Part shown: one piece after another, positions 1 to 10,077 of the stretch
Position numbering within the stretch: the stretch's first letter is position 1
Layout: every line of letters begins with the position of its first letter
Source of the DNA: Patiria pectinifera
Lineage: Eukaryota > Echinodermata > Asteroidea > Valvatida > Asterinidae
NCBI GenBank assembly: GCA_029964075.1
Contig: CM057142.1
Span: forward strand, 33,730,392 to 33,794,391
Reading direction: 5' to 3'
Length of the DNA: 64,000 bases
The notes under the pieces: generated by a model
What the model saw: only the letters and a program-made list of their open reading frames with translations
Told to the model about the DNA's origin: nothing
Databases searched by the model: none
Made by a program: the position numbers and the translations under genes

Positions 1-2797
1 TCAAAAGTATGTAAGAAGTCTGTGAGAAACTCTGTGAAAAATCCCTCCTTCCCTTTCCCCAAATGTGTTTCAAATCGTCTGCCGAAACATTTAATGTGAA
101 ATGGTCATCAAGGTGTCGTAAGAATTTTGCATTTGTACCGTGTGTGGAATCTGTGAACCAAAGTGGAAGTGATTTTCAAATCTGAAAAACAAAATTAACA
201 GAAATTGCCAGCCGACCACACAGTAATATTATAATATCTCTACCAAACATGCATGTAAAATTCCACTAAGAAAATAGAAATGGCACAAATCAAAAATTAC
301 ACACAACAAAAATATTCTCATTGGCATGAATGTAACAATATCTCATGATACTAGGCCTAGGCAATACTGATCACATTTAAACCTTTGGGTACTATCTCCA
401 GGCACTGACGACACATCATCTGACAGTAGATGGTTTAGGTCGAGTCCCAACGAAGACAGGTTTCTTCGTAAAGATGCTAAAGAATCAACGTCTTTAGCAT
501 GACCGGTTGATAGGACTGCCCACCTGCGGGGAGCCAGCCTTAAGAATTAACTGCCTCGTCCGACCAAAATACGACCAAGCTGCCACATGTGGAGAAGGTT
601 TTCGTCACACAAAAAAAAAAAATTGATTCAGCCCTATTTTGTTTTCTTTTTCTTTAAACCTCTTTGCTTTTCTTATAGAACGAAAAAAAATGCACTCTGT
701 AACAATTTTGAGTTGAAAAATGAAACCAAAAAAAAGGGAGGAACGACAACCAATACCATACAGTTTCTACAAATTCCAAGTTGATCGAAAACAAAAACTG
801 TGTAAGCTACCATAAGATTCACAATAAGGTATGCTTAAATTTAAAGTACATGGTATTCCTTTTATCCTAAAACTAACTGCTATGTCTCCGTTGAAAAACA
901 GGTATCTATACTTGAAAATCCATCAAAAGAATTAAGAAGCGATTAGTAAATTCCTTGCTGGTGTACATGTCCTCTCGGGAACTGCTTCCTGTTGGGAAAA
1001 AATATTCAGACCAATTGTCTAAGCATAATATTACTACTACTTTCAAACTCAGCTGAACGTCCACATGCCGAATCAGAACCTCGCGCTGTGGGAGAAAAGT
1101 TATCATGATTTGCTGTCTCCAATGAGAGTTAAGCATTTAATTAATTATTCACACAAAATTGAAAGAAGATGGCATTACATGTTAACATATCTATGCACGA
1201 ATATGTAGTTTACAATCCTTTTTTTTTAATGCTGAGTAATGATTGGTAATTAGATGAAACTGTTTACAGAATAACATTACAAAACTGAAATATCAATGGT
1301 AAAGTGGCCAAAATAATGTAGGTTATATGTATTCCTTCCCCCCCCCCCCAATTTAAATGGGGAAAAATAGATGTTTTTATGAGCTTATTATTTATACCCT
1401 CAACATAACATCTCTCTCAGAAAAGTAGAACAATTGGACCTCGAAAAGTAAAAATAAGTGATAAAATAAAATATTAAAAAACCAGCTTTTTTTTTGTCCA
1501 ATTGATATTGATTTTATGTTTTTGAAAATGTTGCCAGATGATGCATAACTGTTGGCATGGTATCTGTATCAACATGAGGGAACAAAGACACAAATTAAGC
1601 AAAAAAATATGTGGACTTACATATCATTGGATTTGTTTCATGAAGTGACATATCTTCTTTTTCCTCAACAAAATAGGTTTGTCACTTCTTGAAAACAGCA
1701 ATAATATATAAGGTTTAAAACATTCTGAAAGCCCAAAGTTGAGATGTTGTAAACAGATAAGCCTAAAGAGGAAACGCTTTTTTGTACAAAATCTGGTTTT
1801 CATCTAATCAAATTTCTTTTATTTTGAAACATCTCAAAACTGCTAAACTTTTGTTGTTGGATGTGTTGAAATACTCCGTAACCCCCCACTTTTTTTTTAA
1901 TTATTCACTGACTAAACTGACTGTCCCCTTGTAAAGTAGACTTCTTAAGTCTCATCGGGGTCGTTCAGACAGAAGGCTATCTCTGAAGATAGCCCCGGAG
2001 CTAGCAAGCTCCACCAAAAACAGTTGTCGTTTGGACACAATTCAACTCTGCCTCTGGAGCTATCTCCGGTGCTAGCCAAGGCCAATTCTAGCCACAAATA
2101 TTTGTGAGGGCTAGCTCCACTTTCAGCTCAGCGGGTTTCTTTTTACGACCTAGCTCCATCGTTATTTGCTGTTTGGATGCAACTGACAGAGCTCCACCCT
2201 GACGATCTCAGTCATTGTTTAGTTTGTCCGATTCAACATGTAACTCTTGAACATATTTACACAGTGACCTTTTAGCTTCACTTTAACTCCAGGTCCAGGG
2301 TTGACCATCATTGTATGAGCGTGAGCACAACTTAGATTTATCACGAGCTCCACAGAACCCTGGTTGAGTTCACTAATTGGAAAAGAGCTAGCTCAAAAGC
2401 TGCCCTCTGTCTGAACACACCCATCTTGGCAACAAATCTGAAATAGTATTACCCTGCAGCGCAAATGAATGAGCCCTACCTGGCCCATTGTGTAGGAAAC
2501 AAGCATGAAAAGGCTTCCAGTGAATAACCGTTCGGAATCGATTGAAAAGAATCATGTGCACACTGGGACCAGTTCTACTAGGCGTGCATCGTCTCGTTCG
2601 TTTAATGTTTAACCATTTAACACATGCTGATGCATATGGGATATCAGCTTTTCCAGCAATTTGGACAAGTCCATTAGTTCAGAAAGGTTCCAAAAAAGTG
2701 ACTCATTATTTTACTTGAACTGGTAACCAACTGTTCAAAGCATGTAGTCATGACCACCTAATAAAGTAAAGGATTAGGTACATTTCCTTCAACCTAC
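1..2797. other. PRPF39 intron sequence (left edge), no exon recognised
   Basis: I looked for the next PRPF39 exon (the block containing IPLSVDLWIHY in the human protein) on the minus strand and did not see it. The stretch is AT-rich with homopolymer runs. It holds one MITE (1957-2422) and a short palindrome near 3010-3035 just beyond. The short open frame at 906-1136 has no recognisable similarity. Confidence 0.6.
1957..2422. mobile_element. MITE with GGGTGTGTTCAGACAGAG-type inverted ends (PIF/Harbinger-like)
   Basis: The left end GGGGTCGTTCAGACAGAAGG is matched by the reverse complement of the right end, GGGTGTGTTCAGACAGAGGG (17 of 20). ATC flanks both ends as a probable 3-bp target-site duplication, which fits PIF/Harbinger. 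The interior carries several copies of GAGCTAGC and its complement and has no coding capacity. Confidence 0.7.
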
Positions 2798-2926
2798 CTC
2801 TTGAGCTTTCTCTGTATTTTTGGCTTTCTTGCGCTCCAAGTCGGCGTATTTCTTCCAGTAGCCGTAGCAGTAAGGGTAGCGTGCTAGGAAAGCATCAAAG
2901 GCGTCCCTGACCGATGGCATGTGACC
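2798..2926 (-). CDS. PRPF39: PRPF39 exon 4: second HAT repeat
   Basis: Acceptor CCTTTCCAG at 2928-2927, donor CAAGAG|GTAGGT at 2797-2796, 43 codons, phase 0 at both ends. It contains [20 protein letters not shown] and [19 protein letters not shown]. The [15 protein letters not shown] block is strongly diagnostic of PRPF39. Confidence 0.92.
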
Positions 2927-5900
2927 CTGGAAAGGATGGAAAGGAAAGCGGTCAAATGATGATGTACTCTCCATGTTTCAAGTATCGCAATCAATTTGTT
3001 TGGTTTCACTGCTATATTGCTTGCAATATAGCAAGCAATATTTAATGAATTTTACTGAAGTTCTGCAAGTAGCACTTTCAAAATAATCTAGGATATGAAA
3101 GCCCAATTAATAAGCGTTCTCTTAGTACAAGAATCATTCAAATCACTCAAGTACTTTTCAAGTTATGGAATTTTGAACACCAACACCGATTTAAACTTCT
3201 GTCCACTGATCGCAAAAACAGGTAAGTGTTCTTTCAGCAAAACGAATACAATTCACATACTTCCCTACGTGAATTGTTTGCAGGTTTATGTAATATTAGT
3301 CTAATTAACCTTTGTTTTTTAAATGGTTGGGGCTTTGTGAAGGTACATGTACACTTATCAGAAATTCATGACTGTCTATGATGGGGAATACTTCAGGACC
3401 AAGGAAAAGACCAAAAGAGGAAATTTAATTTGAGGCAAATTTGGGGTTTGTTGTACCTGTTGTTCCACATACTGAAGCAGATAGGTCCAGCCAGTGAAAT
3501 CAGTGGGCTTGTCCTTGACTGCCTTCCAGTATTTCTGCAGCTCTGGTGGTGGTCCCTTCTCAACCTCTGGCTTCTTAGTTTCTGAAAGGAAAAGATTCAA
3601 AAAAAAAATCCACACTATCTCTTTTTTTTCAAACTTGTGTATATTTTGTAATTTTCTGAATATACTGGTGAAGTATGAAGTGTGTAGCATTATGTTTATC
3701 ATAACAAGCAAATAGGAGTTTTTAATGAACCATTCCTGATAGGGTATCAATGTGGCACTTTGGCAAATATTTCTTGAACGTGAGTGTTATGCCTCACGTC
3801 AAGCAACAAATGCCAAAAGATATCAAAGTTTAGTTAATGAACTCAGGTCAACATACGTTTTCTGCTCAGGACCGTTTCGTGATAATCAATAAATTTAAAC
3901 TTAAGGCCAAAAAAAAAAAATATTCGGTCTCTGGTCAGACCAAAGTTCCGGAATTGACGCGGCCACGCGGCTTTTTTTTTTTTTTTTGGCTTTTTTTTTT
4001 TTTCCTTCAAGCTTGAATTGTACAGACAAGGTGGGTACTATTTTGCTTTTTTGGTGTCCTCGTGTACATTGGTGTCCTCCATACTTTGCCTTGGTGCTTT
4101 CGATCATTTGCCTTGGTGCAATTTCCCATTCCTTGGTGCTCTGTGGTAAAAAAAATTGAGGAGGTGCGGAAATAGAGGGCGCTGTTGGAGCTACCGCAGA
4201 ACATTTTGGAAAAAAAAAAGATCGACGCGCATGGTTAAAATCGACGCGCGCGCTGACCAGAGACCGACTTATTTTTTTTTTGGGCCTAACAGTCCTGAAT
4301 CCTCTAATTTTGATACGATTTTGCATACCCCCTAGGGAGTTAGGGTTAATAGCCCTCAGAGTTAACGACGTCATGTTTTATTCATACATGTGTACTTGTG
4401 CTTTTTACGGGAGCCAGGCGGTAACCAAGTTCGTTCATCCCCATCTGGCTCCCAGAATAAAGTAACAAAGTAGGGAATATGTGACATTATTATATAAAAG
4501 GGGGTGTTACAACACCAAATATGAAACAAATATCAGCATATGTTTAGTGTGATTCTAATGGCTCAATGAAAAAACTTTGTGAACCCTTACCCCCCAACAG
4601 GTTTTTTCTATGCACCCTGCGAAAGGCAACAAAATGCAACTTGGCTCAAATGAGAACCCTGTTAAATGCAACAAATTGCAACAGTGGATTCTGTTGCATT
4701 GTGCAGTGAACCCAGTGCATACCAGCCTTGGCACCAAGCAGTTACCCTGCTAAATGCAACCAAATGCAACAGTGGATTCTGTTGTATCAGCCTTGGACAT
4801 ATGAGCAGTCACCCTGCTACATGCAACAAGATGCAACAAAGCACAGGGACTTGAGTTGCTTAAATACAGCAGTATGCAACAACTTTTTACCTTTGTTGCT
4901 TTCTGTTGCATTTGGCAGGGTTGGGGTTAATGACAATGAAGCCTATTTTCAGATACTCCAGACACCAACCTTCCTTAGCCTTAACTGCTGGTGCTTTGGT
5001 GGTTCCCTTTGCCGGCTTACTCTTCTCTACCACTTTCTCCTGGGGCTTAGCTACGACCTTTGGCTCTTGTTTGGGCTTCTCCTTAGCTGCTGGTACCTCT
5101 GCCGGTTTGGCTTTTGGGACGAGGGGCTTGGACGTGGGCTTCTCTGTTGGTTCTTGCTCCATGGGCTCCTCCTGTTTCTGCCCTTGCCCAGCCGCAGCCG
5201 TCTCCGTCTCCATCTCCATTTCTACCTGGCCTTGCTCTTCGATATTCTCAGTGGCACAGCTTTCCCCTTCATCGTCTATTTCTTCCACAGCTTCTACATC
5301 TCCCTGCCCACTCTCCTCTTTGCTCTGAAGAGGTGCCAACATCTCGAGGTCTCCTATCTCCTGGTCTTTCCCGCCAATGTCCTCTGGCGTAATCATAGTA
5401 ACCTCATCTTCGTCTTCTTCGTCTCCGTTGTCTTCGTCGCCAGGTTGTTGCGGAGTAGACACTTCCCCCTGCGGTGTGTCCAGTGCCTCCTCCAGCCTCT
5501 GGACAAGGGCAGCCTTGTTGCCCTTGGCATCCAGGCCACGACTCATCAGTTCCGTGCGGAGCTCGGCAACTTTCATCTTGGAAGGTGTGAATTCAGCAAC
5601 AGAGCCTACATGTGTGAATAAAATTTGACATTAAATCTATACCCAGAATATGATGCCAATAGCAAAAAAGAAAGACAAATTTGCTTCGACCTATCACCGC
5701 CTCTTACAAATGTACTCTTAGCCTGGGTCAACTTAGCCCCCAAGCCATTGCAAAATCACGATTTCAAGCAAGCTGGCGGTATTCACGAAACAGCTAAGAA
5801 ATTGAGGGAATTCTCGCTAACAATTTTAAGGCGACAAAATTAAAGTGACTAGGCGCCGCCTTCGCTCGTACCCCCCGCCCTGCAAACAGGACGCTGCGAT

Positions 5901-7869
5901 ACTCTGATGAAATCACGCTCTGATTGGCTGGATTTTGCGTGACCAGTGACCTGCGCATCATCACGGTCATGACTCTGCAAGGTTTGAAACGGCCGTTAAG
6001 ACTGATTCACTACTCTTTAATTGCAGTTTAGAGATGGGTTTTTTTTTCATTGAAAAGTGTAACAATGTAGGAAATTCTGTAAAACTTAGGCCTACATGTG
6101 TTGTAAATTTACAATTCCACTCACTTGGTCAGGCTCCATTTCGAATTACGAACGGATTGCATTATGCGACACTCAAAATTTTGTCTTCATGGGCACTATG
6201 AAACAGAAATCACATCCGGTATGGATTGTGCGCATTTCTACTACGGGAAGTTTTCGGATAGCATTTGCGCACTTTGTCTAACTGCGGTCTTGAACAGCTG
6301 CAGCCAGATGCTTTATACATAGGCCACTTCCTTCACAAGATTCTGTGAAGATCCAACCTCGTACCCAGGATGTCGAGCAGTACGCGCCCATCACTACCTG
6401 TTCTCTCACCCTGGTATTGGATCATTTGCATGTGCAAGATTTTTGAACATGTATGCAAATGAGGAATAGTCTGGTGCCTGCATGTGCGTTGCATTAGTGT
6501 TTGTTTTTGTATGCGGTGTCTGGGGTTAAAACAGAGTCAATTCGTAACAGCGCGAGCATGGAGTGAGTTACGAAAACACGATTTTCAGGGCGGTTAGGGT
6601 TAACAAATTGGAGAGGAAATTAATATTTTCGAGAAGGCGTGGACGAATGGTCGCGAAAACACGTACTGCACATTGTGAATAACAACACTAACTTCCACGA
6701 TAAAAATCCAGCCAATTGCGGTATCGAATCAGGATACAATGGGATACAGGAACTGAGGAAGAAAGTTTCCTATCCAGGGTTTAAGCACTGGGGACAAGGT
6801 TGGTAAAGATCTCCAGAGTATCCCAGCGTCCTGTTTGCATGGCGGGGTACTATGAGTATGAGCAAAGGCAACCTCGTCCCCAGGGTGTCGAGCAGTACGC
6901 GCCCACCACTACCTGCTCTCTCACCCTGGTATTGGATCATTTGCATGTGCAAGATTTTTGCACACGTATGCAAATGAGGAACAGTCTGGTGCCTGGATTA
7001 TGCGTCACACATTAGCGTTTGTTTTTGTATGCGGTGTCTGGGGTAAAAACAGAGTCAATTCGTAGCAGCGCGAGCACGGCGTGAGTTACGAAAACACGAT
7101 TTTTGAAATCAAACTGTTACGATCTTATCGAGACAACATGCAGTATCATATTTCATATTAATATGAGCAAATTGGAAAGGAAATTAGTATTTTCGAGAAG
7201 GCGTGGACGAATGATCGCGAAAACACGTACTGCACGTTGTGAATATATAGCACCAAGTACACGATAAAAATCCATTACTAGCCAATTGCGGTATCCAATC
7301 AGGATACAGGAAGAAAGTTTCCTATCCAGGGTTTACTATTGGAAACGCGGTTGGAAATAAAGTAAGCACTGGGGACGAGGTTAGAGCAAAGGCGCCGCAG
7401 TGTTTGTTTTCTCTATTGCGCATGTTCGATTATGCAGAAAAACAAGATGACCGCCCGCCTGCCCGAAACTGGCGAAAGTGAAAAAGCTTCACCGTTGAAA
7501 TCACACATTTAAAGATACGTTTTAAATACTACGTTACGTTTAAAATAATCATAGGTACCCAAAGAATGTATGATTGTGATTATTATTTTTTAAACTTAAA
7601 ACTAAAAGTTGTTGACGCTTTGTTTTTGTTGACGCATAGCACGACCCGTTCTGCATGTTCTGTGAGGGATACTTAAGTTTTAACATACAGTTATTTTTCA
7701 ATTTAAAATCATTATTATTCAAAATTTACAACAACGTGTAACCACCTTTCTCATCTGTAGGAATACTCGGGTCATAGTCATCACTGATGACAGATGCGTC
7801 GGATTTTTGTGGCTCAATTTGGCCATTTTCTGGTGCCTCGATCGTGCAATCCATCACCGTTTCAGCCAT
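2798..7869 (-). CDS. PRPF39: SAP domain-PRPF39 (pre-mRNA-processing factor 39), 5' half of gene, 3' exons off window
   Basis: Coding exons in transcript order are 7746-7869, 4970-5605, 3457-3581 and 2798-2926. They join with consistent phases (1, 2, 0) to give 338 codons and no internal stop. PRPF39 is a HAT-repeat U1 snRNP factor (yeast Prp39 family) helping 5' splice-site recognition in the nucleus. The last two exons carry family hallmarks: [14 protein letters not shown] followed by [15 protein letters not shown], the first HAT repeats. Upstream of these the protein has an N-terminal tail, a SAP motif at about residues 50-84, an acidic stretch and a long Lys/Pro/Glu-rich linker. Vertebrate PRPF39, as I know it, has no SAP domain, so the architecture is unusual. 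The remaining HAT repeats (about two thirds of the protein) must lie left of position 1. Confidence 0.88.
3055..3272 (+). repeat. Truncated copy of the mariner-type MITE found at 23927-24428
   Basis: It shares a long stretch with 23979-24165: a GAAGTTCTGCA start, then GGATATGAAAGCCCAATTAA and AAGAATCATTCAAATCACTC. Neither terminal inverted repeat is present. It lies in the intron between PRPF39 exons 3 and 4. Confidence 0.75.
3457..3581 (-). CDS. PRPF39: PRPF39 exon 3: first HAT repeat
   Basis: Acceptor CTTTTCCTTTCAG at 3583-3582, donor CAACAG|GTACAA at 3456-3455. It encodes [20 protein letters not shown] followed by [20 protein letters not shown], the start of the conserved PRPF39 core. The phase-2 start completes a Glu codon with the last base of exon 2. 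Confidence 0.9.
3902..4289. mobile_element. MITE, inverted ends TTAGGCC(C/A)AAAAAAAA...GGTCTCTGGTC
   Basis: Left end TAAGGCCAAAAAAAA, then TCGGTCTCTGGTCAG. The right end is the complement, CTGACCAGAGACCGA, then TTTTTTTGGGCCTAA. It lies inside PRPF39 intron 2. A relative with the same outer motif but a variant inner motif sits at 29835-30207. Confidence 0.75.
4617..4915. repeat. Tandem repeat of ATGCAACA-rich units in PRPF39 intron
   Basis: Three to four imperfect units of roughly 75-100 bp. Each contains ACCCTGCTAAATGCAAC, then AGTGGATTCTGTTG and CAGCCTTGG, between PRPF39 exons 2 and 3. The long plus-strand open frame over this repeat (from 4728) is a by-product of the repeat and of the antisense of exon 2. 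Confidence 0.75.
4970..5605 (-). CDS. PRPF39: PRPF39 exon 2: SAP domain plus acidic and Lys/Pro-rich linker
   Basis: Acceptor TTCACACATGTAG at 5607-5606, donor AAGGAAG|GTTGGT at 4969-4968. The first part reads [20 protein letters not shown] followed by [20 protein letters not shown]. This is a typical SAP helix-extended loop-helix DNA/RNA-binding motif with the LR.EL..RGLD.KG.KA.L..RL pattern. After it come an acidic run ([12 protein letters not shown]) and a Lys/Pro/Glu-rich tail, probably disordered. The internal ATG at 5576 is unlikely to be the start, because the SAP signature and open frame continue upstream to the acceptor and match exon 1 in phase. Confidence 0.85.
6354..6802 (+). mobile_element. 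Family X element copy 1 (MULE-like, 9-bp TSD)
   Basis: Begins CAACCTCGTACCCAG and ends CTGGGGACAAGGTTG. The flanks GTGAAGATC and GTAAAGATC match in 8 of 9 bases, a 9-bp target-site duplication. It is internally homologous to copy 2 (6869-7383), with a deletion. It lies in PRPF39 intron 1. No transposase is encoded, so it is non-autonomous. Confidence 0.85.
6869..7383 (+). mobile_element. Family X element copy 2 (MULE-like, 9-bp TSD)
   Basis: Ends CAACCTCGTCCCCAGGGTG and CACTGGGGACGAGGTTA. It is flanked on both sides by the identical 9-mer GAGCAAAGG. This 515-bp copy looks the most complete. It ends about 360 bp from PRPF39 exon 1, and the reversed copy X3 lies on the other side of that exon. 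Confidence 0.9.
7746..7869 (-). CDS. PRPF39: PRPF39 first coding exon (41 codons plus 1 nt)
   Basis: The exon starts with ATG at 7869-7867 ([16 protein letters not shown]...), is acidic, and ends ...IPTDEK plus one G before the donor at 7745-7744 (GAGAAAG|GTGGT). That phase-1 end joins exactly to exon 2, whose first two bases GC complete a Gly codon. The exon has no homology I recognise. Support is the start codon, open frame, donor and phase match. The DNA upstream (7870-8050) is AT-rich with no obvious core promoter motif. Confidence 0.75.
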
Positions 7870-8255
7870 CTTGCTTATGCTTGTATTATCTTGAAAAATT
7901 ATCATTACACGAGTCTACAAATATTTTAATTTATATAAAAAGTTACAACATAATTTTCTTATTTTAACTTTATAAATATCGACGACCAAACCTACGTCAA
8001 TTTAAAGGACTTCGTAAAAATATGTTTTTTATTTAAACATATCGTGACAAAGCCTTTCACGTCGATAACTTAAACGCGTGGTGGCGCTATTACATAGGAA
8101 GTAATATTTTCATCAACCTCGTCCCCAGTGCTTACTTTATTTCCAACCGTGTTTCCAATAGTAAACCCTGGATAGGAAACTTTATTCCTGTATCCTGATT
8201 GGATACCGCGATTGGCTAGTAATGGATTTTTATCGTGTACTTGGTGCTATATATT

Positions 8256-9213
8256 ACGGAAGCTTGAATTGCCTTCCGCGTTACCGCGTTACCGCGATAA
8301 TTTATCGCAGAAATCCAGAAATCAGAGATAAATCCTTCCGCGATACCGCTTTACCGCGATAATTTATCGCAGAAATCCAGAAATCAGAGATAAATCCTTC
8401 CGCGATACCGCGTTACCGCGATAATTTATCACAGAAATCCAGAAATCAGAGATAATTCCTTCCGCGATACCGCGTTACTGCGATAATTTATCACAGAAAT
8501 CCGGAAATCAGAGATAATTCCTTCCGCGATACCGCGTTACTGCGATAATTTATCTCAGAAATCCAGAAATCCGAGATACCTTTTCCTCGATACCGCGTTA
8601 CCCGTGATAATTTATCACGTGACACCGCGCACTCATCCATTGTAGAGAGGAGACACATCAACCTCGTCCCCAGGGTGTCGAGCAGGGCGCCCACCACTAC
8701 CTGCTCTCTTACTATTGGAAACACGGTTGGAAATAAAGTAAGCACTGGGGACGAGGTTGGAGACACATATGAATTTAAAGCTCCGTATACGTGATAAATT
8801 ATCGCAGTAACGCGGTATCGCGGAAGGAATTATCACTGATTTCCGGATTTCTGTGATAAATTATCACAGTAACGCGGTATCACGGAATAGGTATCTCTGA
8901 TTTCTGGATTTCTGTGATAAATTATCGCAGTAACGCGGTATCGCGGAAGGAATTATCTCTGATTTCTGGATTTCTGTGATAAATTATCACAGTAACGCGG
9001 TATCACGGAATAGGTATCTCTGATTTCTGGATTTCTGTGATAAATTATCGCAGTAACGCGGTATCGCGGAAGGAATTATCTCTGATTTCTGGATTTCTGT
9101 GATAAATTATCGCAGTAACGCGGTATCGCGGAAGGATTTATCTCTGATTTCTAGATTTCTGCGATAAATTATCGCGGTAACGCGGTAACGCGGAAGGCAA
9201 TTCAAGCTTCCGT
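8256..9213. mobile_element. Element Y: palindromic element made of about 62-bp tandem units
   Basis: Ends are ACGGAAGCTTGAATTGCC and its exact complement. It is inserted into X3 at CTATATATT, with a 7-8 bp duplication (TATATATT/AATATATT). The left half (8273-8640) is about six units of about 62 bp containing GCGATAATTTATCGC and CAGAAATCCAGAAATC. The right half (8780-9205) is the same array in reverse complement. A short X derivative sits at its centre. No coding capacity is seen. Confidence 0.85.
8659..8759 (+). mobile_element. Family X micro-copy (101 bp) nested inside element Y
   Basis: It consists almost only of the two X ends (CAACCTCGTCCCCAG...CTGGGGACGAGGTTG). The perfect 9-bp duplication GAGACACAT flanks it. 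It sits at the centre of element Y, which itself sits in X3. Confidence 0.9.
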
Positions 9214-9850
9214 AATATATTCACAACGTGCAGTACGTGTTTTCGCGATCATTCGTCCACGCCTTCTCAAAAATACTAATTTCCTTTCCAATTTGCTCAT
9301 ATTAATATGAAAAATGATACTGCATGTTGTCTCGATAAGATCGTAACAGTTTGATTTCAAAAATCGTGTTTTCGTAACTCACGCCGTGCTCGCGCTGCTA
9401 CGAATTGACTCTGTTTTTACCCCAGACACCGCATACATAAACAAACGCTAATGTGTAACGCATATCCAGGCACCAGACTGTTCCTCATTTGCATACGTGT
9501 GCAAAAATCTTGCACATGCAAATGATCCAATACCAGGGTGAGAGAGCAGGTAGTGGTGGGCGCGTACTGCTCGACACCCTGGGTACGAGGTTGTATTTTC
9601 ATGTTTTGTTTCGCTGTCACGTGAGTGATCACGACCTTGATTGGCCTAAAAAAAATAGAAGTCAAGAACCTGACGTGAGTGAGTGTTTATTCCTCCATGG
9701 TGACTTTGACAGCTTGATTTAGAAGGCAAGGTTGTTGATGAATAACAAGTACACGATTTAGTGAATAATCTTAACTTAAAAGTAAGACTAAGAAAGACCA
9801 TGGACAACCATGATGGAGGAAGAATGAAACTTGAAAGACACAGATATCAT

Positions 9851-9897
9851 TAGACCCGTGAACGTGGCGTTGTATACAAGCCACGTTCACGGGTCTA
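9851..9897. mobile_element. Family Z minimal element (47 bp) with 9-bp TSD
   Basis: TAGACCCGTGAACGTGGC, an 11-base spacer, then GCCACGTTCACGGGTCTA. The identical 9-mer AGATATCAT flanks both sides. It is an inverted-repeat pair with almost nothing between, and its ends match the 1.28-kb element at 10078-11358. Confidence 0.9.
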
Positions 9898-10077
9898 AGA
9901 TATCATTATCACTATCACTCAGTATCACTTTGTATCAGCATGGATTCTACCTCCATGGTATCAGCATGGAGCTAACATAGCTCCATGGTATCAACATGAA
10001 TTGGCAATCATGGCAATGATTGGCAAGCGGAGTTTCAAGTTTGTGGTGGAACTCATCATGATCATTATGACATGATT

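Larger units (their letters stand above)
8114..9593 (-). mobile_element. Family X element copy 3, inverted and interrupted by element Y
   Basis: Reverse orientation: begins CAACCTCGTCCCCAGTG and ends CCCTGGGTACGAGGTTG. The identical 9-mer TATTTTCAT flanks both ends. The X sequence is split by insertion of element Y (8256-9213). The two X halves align to copy 2 without the insert. Confidence 0.9.

Noticed and set aside
3901..4374. 157-codon Lys-rich minus-strand frame
   Set aside because: It runs through poly-T stretches of a MITE and has no recognisable domain.
5574..5576. ATG at 5576 as the PRPF39 start codon
   Set aside because: The frame continues upstream through the beginning of the SAP motif to an acceptor at 5607-5606 that matches exon 1 in phase.
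4728..5621. 297-codon plus-strand frame
   Set aside because: Antisense of the SAP exon of PRPF39 continued into an intronic repeat; composition is low-complexity and the minus strand has domain and splice evidence.
8273..9205. CRISPR or bacterial iteron array
   Set aside because: Adjacent 62-bp units form inverted arrays bounded by transposon-like ends in a eukaryotic genome.
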